DNA of 64,000 nucleotides from Paenibacillus glucanolyticus NBRC 15330 (GCF_004000885.1 NZ_BIMC01000022.1:52687-116686); one strand, 5' to 3'. Numbered from the stretch's first letter, positions 25,066 through 33,425 are shown. The notes: generated by a model from the sequence alone, not told the origin. Program-made: numbers and translations.

Positions 25066-25081
25066 ATACCCCGTAGGGTAT
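25066..25081 (+). promoter_or_regulatory. CstR-type operator of the CoA-disulfide reductase gene
   Basis: ATACCCCGTAGGGTAT lies at or just past a weak promoter (TTGTCA at 25033-25038, TATGCT at 25057-25062) about 46 bases before the start codon. Confidence 0.85.
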
Positions 25082-25127
25082 ATAAAAAACCATTCATAAT
25101 ATCCACCAATATAGGGAGGAATATACT

Positions 25128-26780
25128 ATGGGCAACAAAATCATCATTGTCGGCGGTGTAGCCGGAGGAGCTTCGGCAGCTGCCAGGCTGCGGAGACTGG
25201 ACGAGAGTTCGAGTATTATTTTAGTGGAACGGGGAGAATATATTTCGTTTGCCAACTGTGGTCTGCCATATTATATAGGAGAAACGATTAAGGAACGCAG
25301 TAAGCTGTTGGTTCAAACCGTACCTGGTCTCAGCAGCCGGTATCAATTGGATATACGGAATTTAAGCGAGGTTACGTCCATTCAGCGGCAAGAGAAACAG
25401 GTTACCATTAAGAACCTTAGAACCGGGGATATCTATACCGAAAGTTACGATTATCTGATTCTCTCGCCTGGGGCGAAGCCCATCGTGCCGGATATACCCG
25501 GCCTATCGGAATCCCGCAACGTATTCACACTGCGCAATATCCCGGATACCGACCGGATCAAACAATATATAGAGAAAGAAAAGCCGAAGGAAGCCGTTGT
25601 CGTTGGGGGTGGATTTATAGGTCTTGAGATGGCTGAGAACCTGGCCGAACATGGTATTCAGGTAACACTCATTGAAATGGCTAACCAGGTCATGGCTCCT
25701 CTAGACTACGAGATGGCCTCCATCGTACATTCACATCTGATGGAACAAGGGGTCCGATTAATTCTGGAAGATGGTGTTCGAGCCTTTCACGATGGAGGGA
25801 GCCGGATCGAGCTTTCCAGCGGTCAGCTTGTGTCCACCGATATGACGATCCTGTCTATTGGCGTTCGTCCCGAGAATGTGCTGGCTGTTGAAGCAGGTCT
25901 GCGAGTCAATGAACGCGGCGGCATTCGTGTGAATGCCCATATGCAAACGTCCGATCCCCATATCTATGCCATCGGTGATGCCATTGAGGTGAATGATTAC
26001 ATTCACCAAAGCCCTGCCATCATTCCTCTCGCAGGACCTGCCAACAAGCAGGGACGCCTTGTCGCAGACCGTATCTATGGGAAAAGCAGCAGTTATAAGG
26101 GCACCCTTGGCTCCTCGATTGCCAAAGTCTTTGAACTGACGGTAGCGGCTACGGGTTCCAATGAGAAACGACTCAAGCAGATGAATATCCCTTATCAGGC
26201 CATCCACATTCATCCTTTGTCTCATGCCGGATATTACCCCGGGGCGTATCCAATCTCGTTGAAGCTGCTGTTCCATCCGGAAAGCGGACAAATCTACGGC
26301 GCACAGGCGGTTGGGACAGATGGGGTGGATAAACGAATCGATGTGATTGCTACAGCGATCAAGGGCAACCTCAACGTGTGGGATCTGACGGAGGTGGAGC
26401 TTGCGTACGCTCCCCCCTATTCCTCTGCCAAGGACCCCATCAATTACGCCGGATATGTTGCATCCAACATACTGGATGGGTTGGTTGAAACCGTACAATG
26501 GTTTGAAATGAACGACTTGGTCTCAAGCGGCGCCACCTTAATTGACGTGCGTGAACCCAGCGAGCGGGAAGCAGGTTATATTGAAGGCTCTATCAACATC
26601 CCGCTGAACGACCTGCGCAGCCGTTTGAAAGATCTGCCGCAGAACGAAACCTTGTATGTAACCTGCCAGGTAGGGCTGCGCGGCTATTTGGCAGCACGCA
26701 TACTGACTGAGCATGGCTTCCGTGTAAAAAACCTGGACGGCGGCTGGAAAACGTACGCTTCGGTTTATAAGTCATCCTAA
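25128..26780 (+). CDS. cdr: CoA-disulfide reductase fused to a rhodanese domain
   Basis: A 550-residue flavoprotein after GGGAGGAA. The FAD site VGGVAGGASAAARLRR opens it, the single active cysteine is Cys44 in SFANCGLPYYIG, the NAD(P)H site VVGGGFIGLEMAENLAEHG lies near residue 160, and a second FAD contact YAIGDAIEV near 284. Residues about 460-550 form a rhodanese domain with LIDVREPSERE and active Cys513 (TCQVGLRG). CoADR-rhodanese enzymes reduce CoA persulfide or disulfides and release sulfide. It is divergent from cstR, has its own operator and is closed by a strong terminator. Confidence 0.93.
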   Translation: MGNKIIIVGGVAGGASAAARLRRLDESSSIILVERGEYISFANCGLPYYIGETIKERSKLLVQTVPGLSSRYQLDIRNLSEVTSIQRQEKQVTIKNLRTGDIYTESYDYLILSPGAKPIVPDIPGLSESRNVFTLRNIPDTDRIKQYIEKEKPKEAVVVGGGFIGLEMAENLAEHGIQVTLIEMANQVMAPLDYEMASIVHSHLMEQGVRLILEDGVRAFHDGGSRIELSSGQLVSTDMTILSIGVRPENVLAVEAGLRVNERGGIRVNAHMQTSDPHIYAIGDAIEVNDYIHQSPAIIPLAGPANKQGRLVADRIYGKSSSYKGTLGSSIAKVFELTVAATGSNEKRLKQMNIPYQAIHIHPLSHAGYYPGAYPISLKLLFHPESGQIYGAQAVGTDGVDKRIDVIATAIKGNLNVWDLTEVELAYAPPYSSAKDPINYAGYVASNILDGLVETVQWFEMNDLVSSGATLIDVREPSEREAGYIEGSINIPLNDLRSRLKDLPQNETLYVTCQVGLRGYLAARILTEHGFRVKNLDGGWKTYASVYKSS

Positions 26781-26816
26781 CCGGGCCCGCCTTGGTCAGG
26801 CTATGAAAGAGTATGT

Positions 26817-26843
26817 AAAAAGCCCCGGTTTCGGGGCTTTTTC
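26817..26843 (+). terminator. Intrinsic terminator of cdr
   Basis: AAAAAGCCCCG and CGGGGCTTTTT arms with a four-base loop give a symmetric hairpin that can also stop the leftward MATE gene. Confidence 0.92.
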
Positions 26844-26865
26844 CTTAACAAGCATATAGAATCAC

Positions 26866-28251
26866 CTAAATTAACTTATGCGCATACCATTTCTTTCCAC
26901 GGAATCGCCATAGGAAAATAGCTCCCCGCACACCCCATTCGCAGTTCATCGCGAGCCACACACCGAGAATGCCATAGCCTAGGACAATCCCCATAATATA
27001 TCCGAGAATGACCCGGAACAACCACATGGTCAGCATCGACGTAATCGAAGTGAATTTGGAGTCGCCCGCTGCCCGAAGCGCCGATGGCAGTATAAAACTA
27101 ACCGACCATAACGGCACCTGTACCAGCGTATTAATCAGCAGTACGACAAACAGATCGTTCACAATCTCCGGAGGCGGGTTGAACAATCCCACCAGCGGCC
27201 TGTACAGGGGCATGAGAATCAGTCCCATAAGGGCGAGCGAAAATGCGCCCAGCCATAAAAAGGATCTGATGAATTTGCGGGCATCCGCAATATTTCCACG
27301 ACCGATGCACTGACCTACCACGGTTACGATCGTTAAGGACAATGCACTCGCTGGAATTTGGAATACCGCAGCAAGCGAAGAACCGATGGCGTTCGTTGCG
27401 ATTGCGTAAGTACCCAGGCTAACGATAAATACTTGGGTTAACAATTTCCCCCCGTTAAAAAACATCTGCTCCGCAGCGAACGGGAGCCCGATAAACATAA
27501 TCTTGCGCAGCATGGATATTGGAAAATGAAACAGGTCGCGCAGGCGGATATGGAGCGTTGCGTCTACTCTGAACAGGTAGTACAGTGCGCAGGCTGCACC
27601 GGCAAAGCGGGCGATGTTCACGGCCAGCGTCATCCCCATAACGCCCATATTCAGGAGCGTGATGAATACGATGTTAAGCAGAACGTAGAGCAGGTTCATG
27701 ATTAACGACAACGCAAGCGACGCCCGGGTCTTGCCGATCCCCCGCAGTGCACCGCAAACCGCCTGCACCACTGCAATCCCGATGAAGGAGGTGCTGCTTC
27801 CGATCAGATAAATTCGCGCACTCTCAAGCACTTCAGGTGAGGCTGAGCCAAATAGCAGATTCAGAACAGGCTGGTGAAGCCCAATAATCAACAGTGCAAT
27901 CCCTAACGCAATCATCGCAACCGAAGTTACCGTAGCCGCGGAAGCCCTTGATACCATCAGGGCATTGCCGCTTCCCTTATACTGCGCCACCACGACGGTT
28001 CCCCCGGTGGCCACCGCCACAAACACATTGATCAGGAATATATTCAGGGAATCCACCATGTTCACGGCGCTGACAGCCGCTACCCCCGATGAGCTGATCA
28101 TGGCCGTATTGACCAAATTCAAGCCAATAATAAACGCCTGATCGATCAGAATCGGGAAGAACAGAGCCAAGATCTGTCGGTAATCCATCGACTCCCCGGA
28201 TAAATTTCTTTGAAGCAAGCCGTTCATTTGGGTTCGTAATCGAACCAGCAT
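26866..28251 (-). CDS. MATE family efflux transporter
   Basis: A 461-residue membrane protein with twelve hydrophobic segments, starting its core as DYRQILALFFPILIDQAFIIGLNLVNTAMISSSG, typical of NorM/DinF-like MATE exporters (shown here only in part by motif: FFPILID, NTAMIS, VVVAQYKG). MATE proteins export drugs or metabolites using sodium or proton gradients. The start is unclear: the ATG at 28251 has no good Shine-Dalgarno sequence, and an ATG at 28188 preceded closely by GGGGAG would give a more usual N terminus. A terminator hairpin lies between its promoter and the coding region, suggesting conditional read-through. Confidence 0.85.
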   Translation of the reverse strand: MLVRLRTQMNGLLQRNLSGESMDYRQILALFFPILIDQAFIIGLNLVNTAMISSSGVAAVSAVNMVDSLNIFLINVFVAVATGGTVVVAQYKGSGNALMVSRASAATVTSVAMIALGIALLIIGLHQPVLNLLFGSASPEVLESARIYLIGSSTSFIGIAVVQAVCGALRGIGKTRASLALSLIMNLLYVLLNIVFITLLNMGVMGMTLAVNIARFAGAACALYYLFRVDATLHIRLRDLFHFPISMLRKIMFIGLPFAAEQMFFNGGKLLTQVFIVSLGTYAIATNAIGSSLAAVFQIPASALSLTIVTVVGQCIGRGNIADARKFIRSFLWLGAFSLALMGLILMPLYRPLVGLFNPPPEIVNDLFVVLLINTLVQVPLWSVSFILPSALRAAGDSKFTSITSMLTMWLFRVILGYIMGIVLGYGILGVWLAMNCEWGVRGAIFLWRFRGKKWYAHKLI

Positions 28252-28284
28252 CTGTCATCACATTCTTTTCGCTGTAATATAAAG

Positions 28285-28306
28285 AAAAAACTCTTCATAC
28301 GAAGAG
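28285..28306 (-). terminator. Terminator within the MATE gene leader
   Basis: On the minus strand CTCTTCGTATGAAGAG is followed by TTTTTTC. It lies about 35 bases before the MATE start codon and downstream of a good promoter, so transcription of the exporter must pass it. Confidence 0.85.
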
Positions 28307-28424
28307 CTTCAGGCTAACGGTATATAGAAAATGCCGCCGCAACTGTTCCTCATGGGAGAGCTCACTCCCTCGCCAAGGGGACAGATACGGATGAATTCAT
28401 TTGATCCCGGATAAACCCCGTCTT
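28307..28424 (-). other. Structured leader RNA of the MATE gene, family not recognised
   Basis: Between the promoter and the terminator the leader can fold into nested helices: CTGTCCCC pairs with GGAACAG, enclosing GGGAG/CTCCC. The layout (promoter, roughly 120-base folded segment, intrinsic terminator, transporter gene) is that of a riboswitch or other attenuator. It does not match the conserved cores of the TPP, FMN, SAM, cobalamin, lysine, purine, guanidine or yybP-ykoY classes as far as can be judged by eye. Confidence 0.5.
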
Positions 28425-28431
28425 TGATTGG

Positions 28432-28460
28432 AGGATATCACCAGACCCGAGTCCTGTCAA
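28432..28460 (-). promoter_or_regulatory. Sigma-A promoter of the MATE leader
   Basis: Minus-strand TTGACA (28455-28460) and TATCCT (28432-28437) are separated by exactly 17 bases, placing the RNA start near 28425. Confidence 0.7.
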
Positions 28461-28950
28461 CGGATGTGCGCCACAGCAAAAGACCGTAAACCGCTGATAT
28501 ACGGAGCTTCCCAAGAGCCTGCAGGTTGTAATCCTATATAACGCAGCAGAAGAGGGTGCACCCTCCGTTAGTGCGTAGGAGGTGGTATCTTTGGTGCGGT
28601 ATTTGCGGAAGCGAAGTTAATAACCGGAGAGAAATAATATGGCAGCAGGTTCATTCAAGAATTAGCTTGAATCTACATTAAGCAGATTCTTATTTCTTCA
28701 ACAGTCGTTGTCATTCTCGGAAAAATATGAATTATACGAAAAACGAGCTGTGTGCCACTGAACTGAACCTTCAACTGTTAGAGTGTATCTAACAATTGGG
28801 GAGCAGTTCACATTCGCGGCTTGTTTTTTCAGGTAACTTTTCCTCAATGTACAGTTTTTTAGACATAATATTTGTAGTTGTTGCTGTACTCCACGCCTTC
28901 CCGTGGTCGTTGCCCCTTACCATCTCTATCAAAATACATATGATAGATTT
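28461..28950. other. Gene-free stretch upstream of the MATE leader and DUF1796 gene
   Basis: No credible reading frame. It contains the perfect palindrome GAGGGTGCACCCTC (28552-28565) and a CCTGCAGG palindrome near 28518. Sequence near 28700-28870 is AT-rich and should hold the DUF1796 gene promoter, but no box pair stands out. Confidence 0.4.
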
Positions 28951-28966
28951 AAGGAGGTCTGGTAGC

Positions 28967-29578
28967 ATGACAACCCATCTTTCGTTTGATGCCATTTTCA
29001 GTCTCGGATACAACTGTCAAGTCGCTGTTCAGCTTAGAAGAAACAAGCTGCGCAAGATGGCAGGGCCCTGGGATTGGTTCAACTTCGCCTCGACCAGTGA
29101 ATTTTGCAAAGTCATTAGAAATCAATTCAGCGAATTCATGCTGCGGGATAATCTGGACATCTACGGCAAATCCGTGAATTGTTACTATGTACGGGACAAA
29201 CACTCTTCCTGCTTGTCCTTTCATGATTTCAAGAACGATCCGGAGGAGCGCCCGCTGTTTGATTACCCTGCCTTTCGCGAACGCCTGGACAGAAGGATCG
29301 AACGGTTTAACAGCTGTTTGAATTCTACTCAAAACACACTCCTCGTGCGGATCATCCCGCATAAAAAAGATGCTGAAACGATTGATCAAGCTATTCGTGA
29401 AACATACTCAAACCCAAACGTAACCCTGTTATTTGTCATGCTTGGCAATGCTCCGCACATCGTGCAGCTCCCATCGTTCTCTGACCAGGTTCTCATTATT
29501 CAAATACCGAAAGGGGCCACTTGGGAGGGGGATTTTGATGCCTGGAAGGCTGTACTTGGAAGGTTTTCACTTAAGTAA
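28967..29578 (+). CDS. DUF1796 family putative cysteine peptidase
   Basis: The ATG at 28967 follows AAGGAGGT by nine bases; the upstream extension to 28796 has no support. The 203-residue protein has the DUF1796 opening FDAIFSLGYNCQVAVQLRRNKLR with the presumed catalytic cysteine (Cys16) and GPWDWFNF soon after, and ends in a domain with TLLVRIIPHKKDAETIDQ and LLFVMLGN. The family is described as papain-like and is scattered in Bacillota, but no substrate is known. It stands alone. Confidence 0.82.
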   Translation: MTTHLSFDAIFSLGYNCQVAVQLRRNKLRKMAGPWDWFNFASTSEFCKVIRNQFSEFMLRDNLDIYGKSVNCYYVRDKHSSCLSFHDFKNDPEERPLFDYPAFRERLDRRIERFNSCLNSTQNTLLVRIIPHKKDAETIDQAIRETYSNPNVTLLFVMLGNAPHIVQLPSFSDQVLIIQIPKGATWEGDFDAWKAVLGRFSLK

Positions 29579-29590
29579 GGGAATAAACGT

Positions 29591-29619
29591 TTGACAAATT
29601 CATATTTTTCCCGTATATT
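29591..29619 (+). promoter_or_regulatory. Sigma-A promoter of the coiled-coil protein leader
   Basis: TTGACA (29591-29596) and TATATT (29614-29619) are separated by 17 bases, one of the best promoters in the window. Confidence 0.87.
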
Positions 29620-29641
29620 TACAAAAAAAGAATCGGAATCT

Positions 29642-29705
29642 CTTACGAAGGAAGCACCCGTAAGTCTGGCGTCTAACCGCGCCTTTCTTATGGGTGCTTT
29701 TTTTG
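29642..29705 (+). terminator. Attenuator-like leader hairpins ending in an intrinsic terminator
   Basis: The terminator has 13-base arms AAGCACCCGTAAG (29652-29664) and CTTATGGGTGCTT (29687-29699) with one G-U pair, then eight T. Its left arm overlaps a competing hairpin CTTACG (29642-29647) / CGTAAG (29659-29664), and its loop holds GGCG/CGCC. Because the RNA begins only about 15 bases upstream, the terminator would act before the gene at 29779, making this an attenuator rather than the end of the preceding gene. Confidence 0.8.
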
Positions 29706-29778
29706 TCGCGGATCCGGCTATCTCTGCGTCATTTACTTGCTGCGCTGGAGATCATCTTTGAATTAAGGAGCGATGTTT

Positions 29779-30591
29779 ATGTTTAGAAGAATGCTGTTTT
29801 CATGCCTTGTTATGATTCTGTTGTTTGCTGCTGCTCCCATTCATTTCGCAGATGCGTCAACGATTGAGTTCACCGATTCGGTAAACGCTCAATTTAAAGC
29901 CACAGCTGAACGTGCTCCGGGAACCATCGGTTCCAGACTCATCAAGCAGTACGATGATTTTAAATCAGAACGCAAGCAGGCGATGGATTGGGACGATCGA
30001 ATCTCCGCTCTTCGATATGCTAATGAAGCAAGAACTTCGGAAACACGCAAGCAAATCAATGATATCGACAAGGACCATATCCATAAACTGGAGGAACAGC
30101 TCCAGGCAGCCAAGACTAAATACCAACCATTGTTTAATGGATATACCGCCCTGAACAAGCAAATTACCGCAGCCAGGAAACTTAAAGATAAATCGCTGTC
30201 CAAGCTGCTGCAATCACAAGCCGACGGAATGAAAATTCTGGTTGGCCTTGGACGTCAGGATATTCGAAACAAACAAGCTGCGCTTACGGCCGCCAAGAAA
30301 GAGAGAACGTCCAAAGCCGCTAAGATCCGCTCTATCCTATCCGAGATGGATCCGTACAAAAGCAAAATCAAAGGCGACAAGAGTGCTATATCCACTCCAA
30401 ACAAACTGATGGAAACCGAGTGGAAAAACTTCAAAGCAGCTGTGAAGGCCAAAGAATCTGCCAGAACCAGCGACACCCTGTCCCGTTTATTAACCCTCTC
30501 CGGTCAGATTCTGACGAAGAAGAAAAGCATCTACCAATATGAACAGAAAATCGAGACCATCATCACACGCGCTAATGCACAATTAAAATGA
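29779..30591 (+). CDS. Exported coiled-coil protein of unknown function
   Basis: The ATG at 29779 has AGGAG eight bases upstream; the ATG two codons earlier is too close. The 270-residue product has a signal peptide (FRRMLFSCLVMILLFAAAP, cut near ADA-ST) and is otherwise Lys/Ala/Gln-rich helix with heptad character (about residues 60-190: KDHIHKLEEQLQAAKTKYQ, LTAAKKERTSKAAKIRSIL), and no catalytic motif. It may be an extracellular structural or envelope-stress protein. Its expression should depend on passing the leader terminator upstream. Confidence 0.7.
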   Translation: MFRRMLFSCLVMILLFAAAPIHFADASTIEFTDSVNAQFKATAERAPGTIGSRLIKQYDDFKSERKQAMDWDDRISALRYANEARTSETRKQINDIDKDHIHKLEEQLQAAKTKYQPLFNGYTALNKQITAARKLKDKSLSKLLQSQADGMKILVGLGRQDIRNKQAALTAAKKERTSKAAKIRSILSEMDPYKSKIKGDKSAISTPNKLMETEWKNFKAAVKAKESARTSDTLSRLLTLSGQILTKKKSIYQYEQKIETIITRANAQLK

Positions 30592-30602
30592 GCCCGAGAT
30601 AC

Positions 30603-30630
30603 AAAAAAACCTCTGCGGCAGGCAGAAGTT
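30603..30630 (-). terminator. Terminator of the permuted papain-fold protein gene
   Basis: On the minus strand AACTTCTGC and GCAGAGGTT pair over nine bases with one U-G pair and are followed by a run of T. Confidence 0.7.
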
Positions 30631-30660
30631 TCACTGGATTGTATGGGTGCCTTGATATAG

Positions 30661-31251
30661 TTAACGTGCTGTGGCCTGCAATGGGTAATGGACCCCGGCC
30701 AGTCTCGACTCATCGAGCAGCGGATAATCATATAACATCCCTTCATATACGATTTCGAACGCCGGATGCTGGAAAAAATCATGCGGCGTTACCGCTGAAG
30801 AAGGACGGTCCCACAAGTGGATTCTGCTCTGCTTCATCGCCTCGGCTACAAACTGCGAACAGAAGTAGGAGCGTTCCCGTGTGATATCGAGTCTCATCAG
30901 AACACCGATCATTCCGATGAGATTGTAGCCGTAAGCATCCTCTTCATCCTTGTAATGCTGAATCACGCTTCTTGCTGCCTCATATTGCTGACTAGCAACC
31001 TGGAGACGAAGGAGAGCACAGCGCGTGCCGGGGAAGTGCCGGAATGTTCCTTCATAGACATCCTCCTCCACAAATCCACCGCTCCAGGGATTGTTGGCAC
31101 ATTTCCGGCCAAAACTGAATACTTCATTCAGATTCTCATCCAATGCCAGCGAAGCATGGTTATATGGTGCGGCAGTAATTCGTTTAATCAATTTGGTAAA
31201 CATCGTACCTGTATCAGTCAGCAGAACGTATATATTTTTGCTATCGGTCAT
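30661..31251 (-). CDS. Permuted papain-like hydrolase (YiiX/C92 or NlpC/P60-like)
   Basis: The ATG at 31251 follows GGGGGAAAGCC and gives 196 residues; the one at 31272 has no Shine-Dalgarno sequence. The circularly permuted papain pattern is visible: the His comes first in APYNHASLALDENLNEVFSFGRK (near residue 33) and the nucleophile Cys later in SYFCSQFVAEAM (near residue 131). There is no signal peptide. Proteins of this group are thought to cleave amide bonds in lipids or peptidoglycan-like substrates, but the true substrate is not known. Confidence 0.75.
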   Translation of the reverse strand: MTDSKNIYVLLTDTGTMFTKLIKRITAAPYNHASLALDENLNEVFSFGRKCANNPWSGGFVEEDVYEGTFRHFPGTRCALLRLQVASQQYEAARSVIQHYKDEEDAYGYNLIGMIGVLMRLDITRERSYFCSQFVAEAMKQSRIHLWDRPSSAVTPHDFFQHPAFEIVYEGMLYDYPLLDESRLAGVHYPLQATAR

Positions 31252-31423
31252 TTGGCTTTCCCCCACATACATTTACATATTTCACTTGGATCCGGATTTC
31301 GTCAAATCCTTCGTTAACTTCATTGTAGTAGAGGCAAGCCATTTTCATAACCGACCATAGGTGTGATTAGGACCTGGACCTAAGTCGAGTTCTATCCCTG
31401 ACCCAACAACGTAATATAGATAA

Positions 31424-32260
31424 CTATACCCCATATAAGCGACGATAGGAAGATGGTGTCATGCCTTCATGCTCCATAAATCGCTTGTTAAAATAGCTGA
31501 CACTGGGATAACCCGCTTCCACTGCAATTTGTCCGATCGTTTTTTCCTTGTGATCGAGCAGCCACTGCTTTGCCATTTGAAGGCGGCATCGTGTTACAAA
31601 ATCCATCGGGGTCATCTCCATCACGTTGCGGAACAATTTGCAAAAATAGTAGGTCGTTACGCCAAGCCTGGCCGCCCACTCTTCCAGAATAAACGGCTGC
31701 GCAGCCTCCTGCTGCATGATCGGCAGCAGCTCCAGAATTCGGTTCGCCGAGCTATTGGATTTATTGTCCGATAACGCGGAAGCCTGCTCTACGAATACGG
31801 CGAGCAGGGAATAAGTCAACGTGGACAATTGTGCGGGTTTGAGCATACGATGGGTCTCTGCCTCGGTTAATAGAGCTTCATGTGCTTCCTCAAACGCAGA
31901 CGGCTGACGAATGCTCCATAATTGACTCTTATGAAATCCACGCTCGATAAAATAATTCTGCAAACCGCTTCCATAAAAATGGAACCACCGCACATCCCAA
32001 GGGTCGTCCTCGCTGCTGTAATAACGCTGAGCCTGCATAGGAAAATACAGCACGGCTTCTCCGGGACCCAACGTATGAACCACATTATCGATTTCAATAC
32101 ATCCTTTGCCGGAAGCAACATAATGGATGTTAAAATTGTTTAAAGACCCGGCGGCCCGGGTTACGGTATGATCCGGTTCATCCCGGTATATTCCAACCGA
32201 TTCCGGCAGGCAGAAGAACGGCATTAACGGGAGGGTCAGCAGGTGGCTTTGTCGTTTCAT
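31424..32260 (-). CDS. AraC family regulator of the adjacent sugar locus
   Basis: A 278-residue regulator with a complete cupin arm (NFNIHYVASGKGCIEIDNVVHTLGPGEAVLYFP) and double HTH (WAARLGVTTYYFCKLFRNV and IAVEAGYPSVSYFNKRFMEHEGMTPSSYR). It resembles sugar-responsive AraC proteins of Paenibacillus. It is divergent from a Gfo/Idh/MocA dehydrogenase and an aldo-keto reductase gene across about 120 AT-rich bases and probably controls them. Confidence 0.87.
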   Translation of the reverse strand: MKRQSHLLTLPLMPFFCLPESVGIYRDEPDHTVTRAAGSLNNFNIHYVASGKGCIEIDNVVHTLGPGEAVLYFPMQAQRYYSSEDDPWDVRWFHFYGSGLQNYFIERGFHKSQLWSIRQPSAFEEAHEALLTEAETHRMLKPAQLSTLTYSLLAVFVEQASALSDNKSNSSANRILELLPIMQQEAAQPFILEEWAARLGVTTYYFCKLFRNVMEMTPMDFVTRCRLQMAKQWLLDHKEKTIGQIAVEAGYPSVSYFNKRFMEHEGMTPSSYRRLYGV

Positions 32261-32382
32261 CGCAACGCTCCTTGAATGACAATATTGTTATATCGCACTA
32301 CAAAATAATATTATATCAATTTTAATTCCTGTCTTTTATAATCACAATATAATCTTAATAAGTCGTATAGGAGCTGATGAAC

Positions 32383-33378
32383 ATGAGCCAGAAACTTCGT
32401 TGGGGAATACTGGGATGTGCCAGCATTGCCAAACGTTCGGTCGTTCCCGGATTACAGCAATCCCGTCTGAATGAAGTCGCTGCCATTGCTAGCCGAGATC
32501 AGGATAAAGCCACACAGGCGGCAGAGGAATTAAATATCCCGACTGCATACGGCAGTTATGAATCCTTGCTAGCGGATTCTTCCATAGATGCAATCTATAT
32601 ACCGCTCCCGAATCATCTGCATAAAGAATGGAGCATCCGCGCAGCGGAAGCCGGCAAACACATTCTATGCGAGAAACCGCTCGCCTTGACTGAAGCTGAG
32701 GCAGCAGAAATGGCCGAGGCGGCGGCTAAAGCAGGCGTGCTTCTAGCTGAAGCCTTTATGTACCGTTACCACCCGAGGTATGACATGATCAAAGAGCTTA
32801 TCACTTCAGGAGCCATCGGAGAGGTTCGGGGCATCCGCAGTGCGTTCACGTTTAACAGTTCAGCCAATCATGGGAACGTCCGGTTTCGCAAGGACTGGGG
32901 CGGCGGTTCCATCTATGATGTCGGTTGTTATCCGATCAACGCCGCGCGTATTCTACTGGATAGTGAACCCGAAGCCGTCACCGTCCAAGCCTTTTTCTCG
33001 CCGGAACATGATCATGTTGATATGATGGCTTCCGGATTAATTGAATTCGAAGGTGATGTTTCTCTTACGTTTGACTGTGGGATGTGGGCAGCATATCGGA
33101 ACCCGCTTGAAGTCGTGGGCACGGAAGGCCTGATTGAAGTCCCCTTCGCCTACAGCCTGCCCGAGAACGGTGCTAACTTCTTCTTAACGACCGGAGACGG
33201 TCGCAAAGAAATCGAGGTTCCTCATGCAAACGCATACAGTGAGCAGGGTGACCATATGGCCGAAGCCATATTAAACAACAAGCCCCTCCGTTTCCCGACG
33301 GAAGATGCCATCCACAACATGAAAGTCATCGACGCTTGCCTGCAATCCGCCCATGAGCGAAAGAGAATAGTGCTGTAA
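32383..33378 (+). CDS. Gfo/Idh/MocA family oxidoreductase
   Basis: The ATG at 32383 lies nine bases after AGGAG; the one at 32377 is too close. The 331-residue enzyme has the NAD(P)-binding start KLRWGILGCASIAKRSVVPGL, the hallmark CEKPLALT near residue 95, FMYRYHPRYDMIKELI and the C-terminal catalytic stretch GGGSIYDVGCYPINAARIL. Relatives oxidise or reduce sugars, inositols or dihydrodiols. With the following aldo-keto reductase it forms a two-gene operon, presumably acting on a sugar or polyol under control of the divergent AraC protein. Confidence 0.88.
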   Translation: MSQKLRWGILGCASIAKRSVVPGLQQSRLNEVAAIASRDQDKATQAAEELNIPTAYGSYESLLADSSIDAIYIPLPNHLHKEWSIRAAEAGKHILCEKPLALTEAEAAEMAEAAAKAGVLLAEAFMYRYHPRYDMIKELITSGAIGEVRGIRSAFTFNSSANHGNVRFRKDWGGGSIYDVGCYPINAARILLDSEPEAVTVQAFFSPEHDHVDMMASGLIEFEGDVSLTFDCGMWAAYRNPLEVVGTEGLIEVPFAYSLPENGANFFLTTGDGRKEIEVPHANAYSEQGDHMAEAILNNKPLRFPTEDAIHNMKVIDACLQSAHERKRIVL

Positions 33379-33402
33379 TTGTGCTGTAATTGTGCTGTAA
33401 TT
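33370..33402 (+). repeat. Three perfect 11-bp tandem repeats spanning a stop codon
   Basis: GTGCTGTAATT is repeated three times. The first unit supplies the TAA stop of the oxidoreductase gene, so copy-number change would only alter the distance to the next gene's ribosome binding site. Confidence 0.9.
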
Positions 33403-33425
33403 ACACCCCCAAGGAGGATATGAAT

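Noticed and set aside
28334..28350. CCGCCGCAACTGT on the plus strand, reminiscent of a cobalamin riboswitch core
   Set aside because: The other conserved B12-box elements are absent and no gene on that strand follows; the promoter and terminator point to a minus-strand leader instead.
28796..28966. Upstream extension of the DUF1796 gene
   Set aside because: The ATG at 28967 has AAGGAGG at nine bases and family-typical N terminus; the extension is hydrophobic and unsupported.
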